Assembly (NCBI GenBank): GCA_017562135.1
Contig: QEYB01000629.1
Span: 868,001-932,000, forward strand
Direction: 5' to 3'
DNA: 64,000 nucleotides
DNA from: Dipylidium caninum
Lineage: Eukaryota; Platyhelminthes; Cestoda; Cyclophyllidea; Dipylidiidae
This document shows positions 36,156-51,100 of the stretch, in pieces. The notes below the pieces were generated by a model. It worked only from the letters and a program-made list of their open reading frames with translations, had not been told where the DNA came from and ran no database searches. Numbering within the stretch: position 1 is the first letter of the stretch; every line of letters starts with the position of its first letter. The position numbers and the translations under genes were made by a program.

Positions 36156-39100
36156 ATGTTATGTTATGTAACATCTAAAATATACAAGGGTATGCAAGGA
36201 AAATGGGCCCCTAATAGTTCGTTTTTTATTTGAAGCATTGACGAATAGCTTGTAAGTTGCCTGGAGAGACTACCTACTTAAACATCTACTAATTACATTT
36301 TCTACGTTAACTTAAAGTGTAATAGCGCCATATGAGTCTCACGCAGCTGGGGGAAGCAAGAGGTTGGTGTATTGGGTGCCTGATTGGCGGATTCAGGCCT
36401 CAATTAATGAAAACGAAGACTATCAATGCCAACACGGTTATATATGAAAGATCTCAATAAAGTAGCCAATAGTACAATCAATGCCAAATTTAATATAAGG
36501 TTTGTGTTTCACTTTTATTACCCCATGGCCTCCTTTGCTAGTCTTCGTTGTAGTTCTTAGTCATTAACGACATCAATAAGAGCGTGGTAATGTTATATAT
36601 GGCAGAACAATTGGACTCGTTTTATGCCTTTTTTTATGACGCGTACTTTTGATGAAAAACAGTCAAGTAAAGACTTTCTAAACGCACTGACCTTGGTAAC
36701 TTATAGCAACGTTTGCGTGTTCGGCTACTGGCCCAAAGCCGAACTTTAATTTAGCCTCGAATGGAATGAAAAGTAAAGAAAGAGCTAGCGTATATGCGTT
36801 GGGCATTTTCGAAACAATTTCGTGCATAATAGAAGGTAATTGGTTTAATTTTACGTTTAGTAGTATCAATCATAGCCTTTTATCCCCAGAACTTTATACA
36901 TTATGCTGCTCATGGTTCGAATAAACGTTTTCAGCGCATTATATGACGACTATTCGCCTTCAAAACTTTTTTCGTTTGTGCCACGCTGAGGGTAACTTGG
37001 ATGTTGCTATAATAATCCCGCTTACTGTTGGTATATCATACGTATATATCACAGGCATCTATAACTTACGACGTAGCCAAGGCATTTTGATTTTATAAAC
37101 CGTAAAGCCATTCGTTACATCGCCCAATTTATTTTGTAATCATGAACATAGTAGTAAAACTCTTTATCCTATACTCGTATTAATGAAAAATTGTTCTTAT
37201 TTACAGACAAATTTTATTTTGCTGTCAGCAAAGCGATTCCACCTTCTTCTCCCACTGTCCAAATCTTCTCCATAGACGATGTCCTTTTCTACGAAAAGTA
37301 TGCTTTGTATCCTTGGAGATTTAAATCAACTCACATTTTAAGGTTCTATGATGATTTTGGCCCGTTCAATCTCGCTCAAATCTACCGCTACTGCCGGAAG
37401 GTGAACAAAAAACTGAAAATATCTACACTGTCGAAAAATATAATTGTTCACTGCACCTCCACAGAAGTGACCAAACGCACTAACTCTGCCTTTCTTGTTG
37501 GATGCTACCAAATAATTTATCTCAGTCGCTCCGCCGATGAAGCTTATAAGCACCTTCCGTCTGACAAGTATGGCAATTTTATTCCCTTCCGGTATGTTTC
37601 TCCTTACAAAGGATTTTTCATACGTTTTCATTTTATCGCCGAGGCCAAAGGTCTTTATATTTATACTTGTTCATGCAGCTTATCATCCATATGGGTATCG
37701 GAGTTTTGATTGTCCTAGACACAATTATGCCACTCTACTTGCGCACGTCTCATGTTAGAGTGCGTTTCAAATGCGTAACTCAAAAGGTCTCAGGAACAAG
37801 GATTTCTTACGACCTTTTATTACGATCAGTTTTGCACTTGACTAGATAGATTTTGAATTTCCTCCCATCACTAATGCCTACACAAGTATGTTGACATTTG
37901 CAAAGAGGTTTTGAAACCAAATTTTCCTTCTGGATCATATTCATCACTCATATGCTCGTGTTTTGCCTTTCTTAGGCTTGTAGGGCTTAAAAGGCATTAC
38001 CTCCTCCCAGTTTAAGAGAATACGTCTAACAACTCAATCATAAATTGCACAACAAGGAGAGAAATCTACAACAGGCTTGTTTCCAAGTTTATGAACAAAT
38101 AATTAACTATCGCTACCTTTAAAGGCACTGCGATTTAATTTAAACGTAAAACGAATGCAGAAGAGGGAGGGGCGACCGTCATGTGGAGAAAAGACAGTGT
38201 CAAGTCACTCCCCCGTGTGAATGCGAGTGGTCTACTTGTAAGCCTCTTTTGTGGCGCATTCTCCAAAGCAAACTGCTCCGTATATGTTCGTGTGAGTCAC
38301 GCAATTCTCCACGCATCATTGGCTTTGTGAAAACATCAAAAATTTAATTATTCTCAGCGGCACAATAGCGAGTACCACTTCAGACTTGTGATTTAGCAAT
38401 CATTTCTTTATCCACTAATACTACTCTTATATTACTCAGGACAGATAGCAAGAGGAAATAAACGCAATGTAGGGGTTACTTAATTTCCAACATACCGCTT
38501 TTGTCGTATTTTCATACATTTTGAAAAATAGAAACCCACAACACTCTCGAGATTTCTCGCTTTGATCTGTCTTCAGTCTGCTTCCTAACAATACTGATTG
38601 AAGTAGAGATTTCGGAAACTGCTTTTCTTAATGTTATAACTTCTTTTCGCATATTTAACTTAATTCAGGCTGCTGAAAGTTCAGCCTCTTGCACTGCATG
38701 CAAATCGGTTGATTACGCAATTAATCCGTACTTGCGATTGTAAAAAGGTGTGAATTTTTCCTTTTTTTTGCATTACGAAGCCTTCTGCAGATTTACCGAA
38801 TAATTAACCTCTTTGCCATTTTACCGTAGGCGGTACTACTGATGAAATAATAGGACGATAAAACTGTAGTAAATCGAGGTGCATGAGTGAATTGTAAGAT
38901 AGCATTCCAATTACAATCTCACTAAATTAACCCAATTCCTTTTAGCGGGCTTCACATTCACATGAACTTCTATTGCAACCGACTTGATTCGGGTCGCACC
39001 GAATCCTTACGAGTGGATATAAGAAACATTGCAGAATAAGTATATCAAAAAGATTGCAACAATGACTATTTCTAAAGTCATGCAGACGATATCTTTACCG

Positions 39101-42100
39101 GTACAATTTGGACACCAGTTGACTAACATTTTTCATGGAAGCAATTAATCGTCGGATACGTGTACGCCTGACCGCATGCATATGCTTTCGAGGTGGACAA
39201 GACTTGTTTGCATTAACAACTCCTTGTAGGGCAAATAATCGCCGATGGGATATCTAATTTTAGTTAAATTATTGACATTATGATGCTTTGAAGAAACCTT
39301 ATTTTCCTCCCCTTTTTCACTCCATTAAGTTGAGGAGTTGACAGTGTTTGGCCTTGCCCTCCAAATGAGCACGATTTTTTCAACCTATCATATAAACCTT
39401 CTCTCCTTCTTGACAGACCACTATCCTTTCTTCCTCTTATACCCTCTGTCGTTTCTACTACTTTGAAAGTTCGTAGAAGGAAAGAACATCCGGCATATCT
39501 TGAGGACTTTGTCCCTCGTGAATGATCACTTGTTTAACAGAGGGAAGATGAAGAGTTACCACATTTTCCGCTGTTTTGACTGTTCTCTCCCTTTTGGCTG
39601 TATTTTTGTATCGGAGCTGGGAAAAGTATTTTTATATGCTCTGAAGCCTTGGGAAGTAAGTCGTACTACGCGGTGCTAATGTCCAACTGAAACTCTCCTC
39701 GAGTAACATTAACGAATCAATAGACGAAAAGACTTACGGTTGTTATCGTGTCTTAGGCATGAACATAGGCCCATTTTGACAACGCGAGCACCACGGCCTC
39801 GGAATCGCTATAGTTTGGACGGTTATGGGTGGAATAACTTGAACAGTCATTATTCAAGTTTAATGGCTGATTTCCCAGTCGTTCCCCTGTGAATTAGGCA
39901 TTTCAGCTTAAATTCACCGAGTACACTTACGTTCGCACATTCACTGATAGACCAATAAAAGAGTCACATGGCAAAGTAGAGTGGAGAGATGTTTGCTTTT
40001 CCTAATATTAATAACTTCATCATGCGATAGAGTTTTGGATTTCCTAAAGCAAACATCTCACGTATTGGATCGCTTTTGCTCTCCCACCCCAATAAATTTC
40101 GCATGATTAGGAAAAAACATACGAACACGCGCACATTTGCATAGGAAATGTTATTTCGTCATATTTCTGAATGCCTCAATCGTGAAGACGAGCAGAGTGT
40201 TGTATTCGATGACTGACAGGTGTGACATTCCGCACCAGAGCCTCTTAGGTCCTGACGGATCATGACCTTTTTGCATTCTAGACGCATAAATATGAGTACA
40301 GACTAAGTGTGCAGTTCCAATTCGACGTATAATAGTAAGTAAGGCGTAGATTCTTTTTTCGTCATCATCATTACGCTACATGAACACTGTAGTAAGTTAA
40401 GGAGTAGATAAACAACCTAAGGTAAGTTGATTTCTTGTTCGACGGCGGAAAAATAATTGGTCAATGAGTAGGGAGACGAGAAATTTCAATAGTATGCTAG
40501 GTAGAAGATGTTTTTGAGATATATTAATTAGTGTCAAGCCTGCTTGCAGAGGTGACGTGGTTCTCTGTGATCAACTCTCCGAAGAGTTTGCCTATCGTAA
40601 TCTGGACTTTTGTGCTTCTGCACAGAGATGCTAGTTCCGGACCGTCAACCTTCAACCTTACCGTACTCGATTGTCTTCGAGCCGTTCAAAAGGTATGTTT
40701 GTAAAGCCTGCCTTAACGCATAAATTCTTAACCAACGACGATCGTGAATGTGAAATAGTCTATGGATGTCACTTGTCTAACAGGGTATGGTCAGGAGTTT
40801 TAGGGGCACTTACCTCCGATCCTCAAGGCGAAGAAAGCCGTTTCGAGGTTTGGAGGTTTTTTCTTTCACTTTTATAATGTTCTTAATAAAACTACACCTA
40901 GTAGTGAATTAGAGACAATTATTACATCGTGACAAATTCGAAAAGTACGGGCAAATCGGGAAGTTAATTCCCAAGAATGAGTCTTTCTTTTACCACAGAG
41001 GAAATTAAAACCCCCATAAAGTGCAAAATTTAGGAAACTTAGTGTAGGAGAACGTTCACTGACTTCTCACGCCTATCTTTGAGTTTCTACCTCAACATTT
41101 GTAAACAGCATTTATATTTAATTTCAGTTTCAGAATCAGTATTACATGTGGAGTTTTTTTGCTTTTTGGTTCCCACAATTTCAGTGAAAAGCACGTTTTA
41201 TTTGTTTGGCGAAAACTTCCTCTCACATCGAAGTAGTCACTTCACATAATATTGGCTGTAATCGATTCTTAGGAGCCATTTTACGTAATTTTACGAACAT
41301 ATTCATTTTTCTTTCATCCATCATACGGTTTGCAGACTACTTTCCACTTGAGTCATTGTTTATTGAACACACCTTTCCCTCCCTCCGAATTATACCAACC
41401 TTCTTCCACCATCTTCAAAGTGCTGCAATAAGTTATATCATTTTTGACGAAGACATGAGCAAAAGTGAAAAAAAGATGTTAAAACCTCCAAGTAATTGTC
41501 TATTACGGGGTTCTTTTTCCTGTATACATCTTATTGGGCCTTCATTCCATCTCTAAGGCTCATTTTTCCCCTATAATAATCACGTAGAGTGGGTTACTGT
41601 GTAGTCTCAACGGTTCTTGCTTCAACTTTACATTAAGCCAATTTGTTAGGGGATTCATCCCTAACTACGAAGAAAGCCTCCTTCATTTCCGCTAATTGAA
41701 ATAATATCAGGAGACAGACTGCTCATTTCTCGACTATACAACATAATGCTTCTGGTTGCCTTAGCAATCCACGCGATGGATCAAAAATAAACAAAGGGAC
41801 CTAAGGCAGATGAAAACGGTCTTCCGTTGACCCTGTAAAAGACACACATTGTTTAAGGTAATGAAAGGCGATAAGTGTATGGGTAAACTTCTTACTGGTA
41901 GATTCAGAGAACTGGCGTTCTTTTCATACTCGAATGTACGAATTTTGATGTTGGAAAACGTGCGTTGAATGTATGCTTACAGAAGTTGATAAGTGAGTAC
42001 AGGTATAAGGCTATGATGGAGGAGGGCCCTATTGACTCTTGTGCAGAGATTGAGATCTTGTGTGTCGCTAGTTTATTTGTTCGAATATTCCACTTTTCCT

Positions 42101-45100
42101 TCATCCCCCTAGTTTGGACTCCTCTTTAAACAAAAGCATCCTAAGTGGACCATCATCTCTTTTTTCCACCATCATCGCTCCCTAATTGAGGTCTGCAATT
42201 CCATCAAGATCATCCTGGTTGGTTTCGCTCAGATGTAGCACACCATCTTAACTACTGAACTCAAGGCGAGGCAGAATTTTCCTCCGCCTAACCACAATTA
42301 TACTTTCAACAAAAGTGCCTCTACTGTTCACTACTTATTCCTCTATTATTCACATTTCTCCCTTCATAGTGTCCATTCTTGACCCCGTAGGCAACATTTC
42401 CATTCCTCCTGATTTGTGCGACATTTTGGGACTTAGGACCTTGTATTTACGTCTTGGCGGATGGTGTTAGTTTATGTAGAGCGACATTTTGATGTATTTC
42501 ACCTTTTTTTAAATATCCTCCCACTTAGCGTTGTGCACTATCATTGTCCCACGGTAATTTATCTGTTTTCAATGCAATAAGTTTCGTAATTCACTGATAT
42601 CTTGTTTGTGTGCGTGTGTGTATGTGTGTTTCTGTGTTAGAATATTCCGATGGTTCCTACTGAGTGATGAAAATTTGTAACGCGTTTGTACTAAACTCTC
42701 GGTCCCCCCTTGACGTAAATTACCCCTTCAACCAATGGATTTGGCATCGTGTATCTATCGAATGTGACACAAACAACAACAACAATTTCCGACGTTAGGG
42801 TTAGGCCTCTCTTTTTGGGCACAAAATAGGTGAAATAAACGCAGTCAAGTTGGATCTAATGACACCATGGCCGTGAGGCTGTTTCGCGAACCTTGAAAAA
42901 AGAGAACTGCTAGAACATCGGATAAAATATGACTGTCCAGTCATAAGATTCACTCTAATGAAAATTTAAATGTAAGAGTCGAGGGAAACAATCGTTGTCC
43001 CGCACCAACCTCTTTCTATTTTGTTGATGGTCATGTGACCACCTCCTTTTTCCTACTGCAAAAAGGAAAGAAATCTCTTTAGGAGGAATGCAGTAAGTGT
43101 TGGTGCAGAATCAGTTGGTTGATAGGAGAATGGCGATTTGTTTAAATAGAACGTCCAGGCATTTTGATTCACGTGTCACCCCTACCAATTTTGGCTTAAG
43201 CCTATGGGTTAATAAAGCTATCGTGGGTTGGAGGGTAAACCTCTTATTAGCGCAGTGGGGATGAGAAGACAGGTGGCCACGGGAATCAGTGCGCTCACTT
43301 GGGTACATTTAAGGGGCTGATTTCCCATGGCATCGAATTGTAACCACTTTGATACACTAACTTTAGTTTGTTCTAACAGCAGCAGAGAAATTTTACTCAA
43401 TGTGAGGATTAGTTGCAAACTGGTGGAAGAGAAAGAGCAATTATGACCGTGGTAAGAAGTGCCTCTGTGATGGAAACCTCAGTTTTGAGGTATCGAATCC
43501 TCTCCTCTTCTCTCAACCCACGGCATTATTGGTAGAGGCCAAGAGAGGGAGTTTTAACGCCTTGAAAGAAAGATCTTTTATGGGACGTTAGGGGAAATTT
43601 ACTCCTAATCAAATGCGTTGTACTTATGCGTACTTCCTGTACCCGATGAGTTTCACAACCTCAAAGCTACCCACGCTTTCTAAGCCTTCAGTCTCATTTA
43701 CAAACATAAAATCGTTTAGGCCAATTAGAAAAGTCACTTAAGATAAATTGGCCCATCTTCTATGAATATAATAAAATACAATTAAAATGAAAGATAATGT
43801 CTATCATCTACCAACTAGGCCCCTATTCCTCGTTTCAGGCTGTTCGTTTAGGCTTCCTCGATTTCGAAAACTTTGATCTGGAAGACTATGAGTACAATGA
43901 GGTAGGTCCTCGAGCCCTCTTTCTCCCACTCTCTCTTTTTCTCCCTAACAATGTGACCATTTCGATCACGTCTTCACACACGTAATGGTGTTTTGGCAGA
44001 GGGTGGAGAATGGAGACCTCAGCTGGATCGTGCCAAACAAGTTTATCGCGTTCTCCGGACCTCATACACGGACAATGGTTGACAATGGTCAGGCTTCCTT
44101 TCATAACTTAATTCTATTATTTTTTATCTCTATACGTATGGTTGTAACTCATTTCGCCGGTGTGACCAACTTTTCCTGATGATTGATAATGTAAACGACT
44201 TTAAAGTAGTCAACCCAACTAGTGTATTATAATTTTAGGACCACTTGGTACAACATCAAATTAGGCGTTTTACTGATCAGTGGGGTGTCCAGGTCTGGCT
44301 TTTCCAGACCGTATTTGAATGTAGAGAAGTGTAAAACACCGAAATGTGATTACTGAATAGTTACGACACCTGTTTAGTGGCATTGCTAGAGTCGGCTGGA
44401 GGAGATGTACTGATCTCATTATATTACTGTTGTATGTGATGCTATTTGGTGCGTCAAAAGGAGGCAACTGCTTGTGTCCTTTCACAGCAGGCCTATTTTT
44501 CTAATTGTCTCCTCGTAAGTTACCGATGCCACGCAATTTTAGGCTATCCAATGCACGCCCCGGAATTCTACCTGCCGTACTTTCGAAAAAACAACGTTAC
44601 CAACGTAATTCGCCTGAACCAGAAGATGTATGAGTCTTCACGGTTTACTCGAGCCGGTATAGCACATCACGAACTCTTCTTCCCAGACGGTTCCGTACCC
44701 ACCAAGGCAATAACTCGACAATTCCTCGATATTTGTGAAAATGCACCCGGAGTGATCGCAGTGCACTGTAAAGGTATGTCAGCCTTTTAATCGCCCTAGT
44801 TCCGTCAACGCTTTCACAGGCCATGCTGACAGTCAGCTGGCTTTGCCGTATGTTCGGCATCCTGACCTTTGGCAGAATACATTTGCCTAGGTGGATTGAC
44901 CAACTACTCATCTTGAAGACTCCTATCAAGATGAGTAGTTGGTCAACTCCCATTTGTAACTTTTCGCCAGTGGAGATCTATCTTCACGCGACTACTTCAA
45001 GGCTTCCTTAGGCGTGGATAAATAAGTCATGAGTATTAAGTGGATGTCCCACACTCACCTTGATTTTTACTTCTGCAGAAGTGCAAGCGTTAAGGATTAA

Positions 45101-48100
45101 TTTATAGCTTCGTTAGTTCATGAGCGCATCATAAGTTACAAAAATACCGTCACAGTGCAGGAATCCCGATACATTCCTCAAAATTGCGCTTTAGGAAAGC
45201 CCCAATGTTTGTAAGAAATGTCATTATTTACTACAATTGCATTAAATTTATACCGGTAAATTTATTTTAATTCATACCTTTTTATACAATAAAGAGAATT
45301 TTGGCATTCTTACACTTTATCCACACAATCATCCATTACGCGATTGCTCTTTGGGAGCACACACCAGGTGACAAATTTTACCTAAATTGTGGCTACAAGT
45401 CAAATATGCTGATTCATGATCGCCTGCCCCGTCGGCTATTCTGTCGTGCTTCCCCGCCTCGCTAATACGGAGGTTTTACTGCCTACAACTCTTTGCATTC
45501 AAGTTAGCAGCCTAGACGGATAAGAAACGTAGTTTAGGCGGTTTAAGCTAGCAAAAGCGAAGTATCGCTTAAAACAATGGCATTCAAGAAATAAAAAGAG
45601 GTTGTGTGCAAAAAAGAAAAACTTCTCGCTGGATATTATCAGGTTAGGTGAATTCCTCCGCTGCCGTGGAGTATCTTTTGGCTACTTCTGCCTGTCAGAG
45701 ACGAATAAAATCACCAATTTTTTTTTCAAATATGAAAGATATGGAAGTTAACACTTCATATGTTACGTGTTTTTCTTCAAGAGTCTGCAGCAGTCCACTA
45801 GGCCACTTTAAAGGTACTTTTTTCGTCTAGGTATATAATATGTATATTTGAAGTAAAACCATTTACCAAGAGACGAAACACGTGGAAGTCAGGAGGACTA
45901 AAAATGACAAAACTCTGACGGTATGATCAAAAGCACAAGCACACAAAGTTAGAATGTGGACACTCAAGGCAAACATAGATCACCTGCTTTTCTTTTGGGC
46001 CATATAGTCACTGAACGTCACGGAGGGTCACTAAATGACGTCGGTATGCCAGTACATAAATAGCAAGGCGACTTAGACTGGGAAAAAGTGGAGGTGCCCT
46101 AAATTGCATAACAGGAAACAGAGGTGCTGTAAAGCATCAACTTTTCACGAGTAGCTTCAATCTACGGGAAATCGAATAAATTATGTCATTAGCTTATGCG
46201 ACGAAATCATTGCATATAATTTAGAAACACGCTCCTCGAAGATGATGTCAGCATACATTAGAACACCATCGACTGGCGAGAGTTGTCAAGCTATATGTAT
46301 CGCAAAATGAGTTCTATTGTTGAAATGAGAGGCAGCTGAAACGCTAGAAAATCCTGTTTTCCTTTAAATGGACTTGCAAAGTCGCACTTTCTCAGCCACG
46401 TGAAGGTGCAACCTTTTTTAGTTGCTTGCACTTTAGTCAAGCTGTACATATGCATTGCATAATGTTTATAGAGATAGGTGAATGACGGCCCCTAAGGTCA
46501 CTTAGAAGCTGGTAACATCGAATCAGAGATTAGTGTGTTGCCTTGTTGTTAAAGGTAAAGTAAAAAAATTAGTTCAACAAGAATAATGCCGGGGAGTCGG
46601 CGAGTTTCTTCACTATGATTCTCAATATCTGAATGCTAAGTCCCTGACACACGCCCACACAGACATTCCCCCTCTCTCCCCTTCAGCCCGAATGATTCCT
46701 ACGAAAAACTCAAAATGCTGATATCGGCGACTGAATATGTTCCCATCCAGACAAGCGGTGATTTTACAATCTCATGATACGTGATGTAAAGAGGATCCCT
46801 CCCGTAGCGGTCCACCATGGAACCAAGTCCCCATTCACCTCTGCATTTGTCTCAAATAATGGCACAGACACAGACATATTTGCACCTACACTTGAGAGGA
46901 TTGTGCAGGCATAGCAATCTGCCACTTTGATGTCGGACCCAATCCTTCCCTTTTTACTCTTTCCTCCTCTCAAGGACAACTGTTAAGTGAATGCCTTTTG
47001 AGAGAGTATTTTTTACGTCCTAGTGGTGTGCAATTACGAGTTAGGATTAGAGACTTGCCCAAAAATCGACAGTCATCTTTAACCAAATAATACATTCCAA
47101 CTTCCTTTTGCCGTCCCCATGGTTGCGCACCGGCAATGAGGGTTCATTAAATAATGCAACCTACCGCTGCATAACTATGACCTATTGCCAGGGTCTCTAC
47201 CTACCTTTCTTCCCCCCCCCCCCCCCCCCCGTGGTAATCTCAATTGTATAAGTGAGCTGAAGGGCTCATTACCTCGATGTCATTTCCTTCTCTGGATCTA
47301 TTACCAATTTCCTTTTTCTGTTAATCAACATTCCCTTTCCAGGAAAAGCGGTTGAGATGAAAGATTACATGGCTGCATGAACTTCCATATGAGCTTCCGC
47401 TCAGAATTCTGGCTACTGACTGGCTATAGGCGACTCATACTCTACCGTGAAATGCAACCGTGCCAATTGAAGGAAACGGTGTAGATGTTGAACAGTCACT
47501 ACAAAGGCCAGAGTTTGCAGGAAATCTTATGCTTTCTTAAGGCAACTTAAAATGGATAACACATTTTGCCAGGAAGACGTACGGTGTATAGTGTCAAACC
47601 TGATCAGCAATTCTGAGTCGGAGAATTCCATCCTCCCAATTATACTTGGTCGCAGTTTTGGGTAATTTGGTGGAGGAAAGTTTGATAAGGCGTCAGAGGG
47701 GGGGGATATGTGTAAGGCGATGTACGAGATCACAATGTAGACAGAGCATGTTTGGCAATGAAGCGAAGATTAATTACTTTCCTCCACTCTTCTTTGTTCT
47801 GTGCCCAAAAATTCCATCGAATTTTCATCTAAGCTAAAGTTCGACATTTTCCTTATGGTGATAGACGCCCATTGGGTAGAAGTGAATTTTGGATAAATTA
47901 TTAAGTACATTTTACCACTGCTAACATCACGCGCTGGAACAGCTCTCCCCACATTGACAGACACATGACGAATTAGTAGACAGCCGAAGCAGTAACCTCT
48001 TCTTGCACTTGGCACCCATGGAAATGTTACTTTTTTCTCAACCTTCAGTGATCCACATAAAATTGATACTCAATGACTGGGAGGATAAAGTGAGAAAGTA

Positions 48101-51100
48101 GTGAGTCTGGGAAAAGTGCATTCCGCGTGGGAAGCGGTCGTAAGAGGATACATGTGCGCAATGATCAGCTGACGTTGTAGTGGAACTGAGACAGATTCGG
48201 CCAACATTAACATGATAAATTTTCCCTCGGCAACGGGTGAGAAGGAAAATTTCAACTCATCACTTCAGGATGTAACGGTGGTTCTTCGTTGTCGATTACC
48301 GTGTTTTCTTTGCAGCTACTCGATTGTCCTCAATCCCCTTAGCCAAAGTCGGCCTTTGTGTTAGTGGTGTAATGAATAGAAGCTGTTTTATTTCCGCTGG
48401 AATCACCCATCCAGTCATGCTAAGCCATGAGCAAGGAATTTAAATGCTCCATTCTCATCTGGCAGTTCTCTTACTTTATGGAGGCCTTTCTTTCTGTTTC
48501 GCGGTCTAGCATAATTACCTTAAATTCTTCACACAGTCAGTAGTTTTTCTCAATGATGAAGCCATTAGTCATATCATAAAATATTACAGACTTACGTTAT
48601 TTATGGTAGCCAGAATTTCGTACATTATTCATAATCACACATTTTCTCACTGCGCTTAGGGCCTTAGGTGAGACAACATCTTTAAAACCTAAAATAAAAG
48701 ACGTATCATCACCATCATCATCTCATGTGCACTCCGATAGCAGCACCTTAAATTTCTAGGGGAGTTGAGAGATAAAGTGTAAATGTTGCACCTAACCTAA
48801 ATGACTATGAAGCTGCGCCACGAGCTCTCTTCCTCCGATAATACATTCTTTATATTACTAACTTACTATTTTGGGCAGACGAGAAGCTACCTCGGACTCC
48901 CAAAATATTTATGGAGACTAGATCCTCCCGATTTAAGGGGACGCGGCAGCACTGTCGGCTTCGTTTTACATTGTCAACCTTCTCTCCTTTCATCAGAGAA
49001 CACGATCCATGGGTGTATTAAACCACCCTCACGCATCATTGCGAACAAATAACAAGAGCAGGGCATATGAAATCCTGTTTTCTTATATTGTCCAGAGGTT
49101 TCCCTTCTCCATTTAAGAGCCAGTAAAAAGAAGATTCGCAAGATCGGAGAGCGGATTCTTTAGCCAGTCAAAAGAGCAATTTAAGGACATTCAAAGATTC
49201 TCTTTTTTCAGTCATTCAAGTTTTTAATTTAACCTTTAACCTATGGAAATGCATAGTCGACTAGCAAACAGCACAGATTATCTTCCCAGTACCTGAGAAC
49301 ATGTGTTTTGCATGTGTGCTATAATGATTGGGAAGAGGATGATGAGGAAAAATTAGTTTAGCAAGGTAATCACTGCCTCACTGACCAATTTTAAGCCTGA
49401 GAGAGTGGATAGTGGGTAGTGGAGATCACTCCTGGCTAATATTATGAAATCTGATGATATGGGAGCAGAGGAGGTGTCTGCAACGAGAGCAATGCCCAAC
49501 TAAATACACTTACAACAGTAATGAATGCTTGTCTTTACCTTCACCCCCTCCGTCCCGCACTACGTGTCTGGTAGAGCGAGAAAGTGATTGAATAAGAAGG
49601 AATTTGGCATGACTGAACAAAAAATGTGTACATCTACTTCACATTCCTTTACATTGGCCATGTCGCAATATTGTATTTTAGCGGCTAAACAAACAGGATC
49701 ACGTTGTGACTCGAAGAAGATCGGAATGACCAAAAGGTCATTTCTCAAACCATGTAGATAAAAGGCTTCGTGAACAAGCTTGATCAAACCCTTTGTGGAT
49801 AAGTTGTGTGTATTTCGTCTTTCAGCTGGTCTGGGCCGGACAGGTACACTGATAGGCTGTTACCTGATGAAACACTATCGGTTCACAGCAGCCGAAGCAA
49901 TCGCCTGGGTCCGTGTCTGCCGACCGGGTTCTATCATAGGCCAGCAACAAAAGTGGCTTAAAGAACAACAAGCATGGTGTTGGGAAGAAGGTCGACGGGA
50001 ACGAAGGGAAAAATCACCCTCACCACTGCCGTCAAGACCTCGGAGAGAGCCGGTGGACGTAGACATTGTTTCTAATCAGATTCCACGGTCTGTCAGCAGG
50101 GTCTTATACGTCAATAAGGAGCTCTCCAAACCGCCGACGCAACAGCGCGACGATCCAACAACTTCAAGGTGGTCAGAATGCTTCTGGGGCTCCGACCTCA
50201 TCACTTGCCTTTCACCTTATTTGACAGAGAGGGTGATTTCAAGTCCTCTCTTAAGAGATTAAACTTTTTAAATCTAGTCCTCTTTACATCATTAACAAAT
50301 TTCATCACGCAGGTTGTACATTCTTACCACATTTGATAAATTTGAAAAATTCACTTTTTTCTAGACTGACCACTTTTCAGTTTACTTAGTTGTTCTCTCT
50401 GTCTACGCTAATCTCCACCCTCAAGGTCATTTCCACTCAATTTTTCCATCTCCCTTTTCCTCTAAAATACTGTCCATGCTGGCAGGCGATGCCACGCTAT
50501 CTCTATCGCTGCACTTGTAGTAGTTAAGCACTGGTCCCGAAAGACACTAAAACCCTATTGGTGGTAGCTCTTCGTGAATATTTCGTATCCACACAGTCCT
50601 GTGTATTAAAACCTATGCCATAGAATCGCGACAGGAAGCCCAAATATCCGGATGGGCCCTCCCTGAGGGCACGTACACAGATCATAGAGGAGAAGGAGAG
50701 CCCCGCTCGGATATTGTTACACTTTTTTAGGCCGCCTTGTTCTCCTTGCTGTTGCCGGCCTGGGAGGTTAGGAGTTGTGCGACCATGGTGCTGCACAACA
50801 GCCTCGACTGGCACTCAGGCATCATTCCTCCCTGCCATAATACATTTTGCAATAAAGTGTAGGCATATGAGAGCGACTTTTATGAGACATCAAATCCTCT
50901 TTTACAACCCAACCAAATCCCATCTTTGCCTAGGCTTTGGTTTTAAAAACGATCCTCTGAGAACAAAGCGGACGAGTGAACTCGAGCTTGTCTATAATTA
51001 TGAGCAACTGCATCTGATACTCCATCTTACGATCTTAATGAATGGGGCTTAGTTTACTCAAGAAGCGCTCGAATTATATAAAGGATTTTTCTCAGACATT

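Noticed and set aside
47212..47230. Poly(C) run as a structural signal
   Set aside because: Plain homopolymer in an intron; length is probably unreliable.
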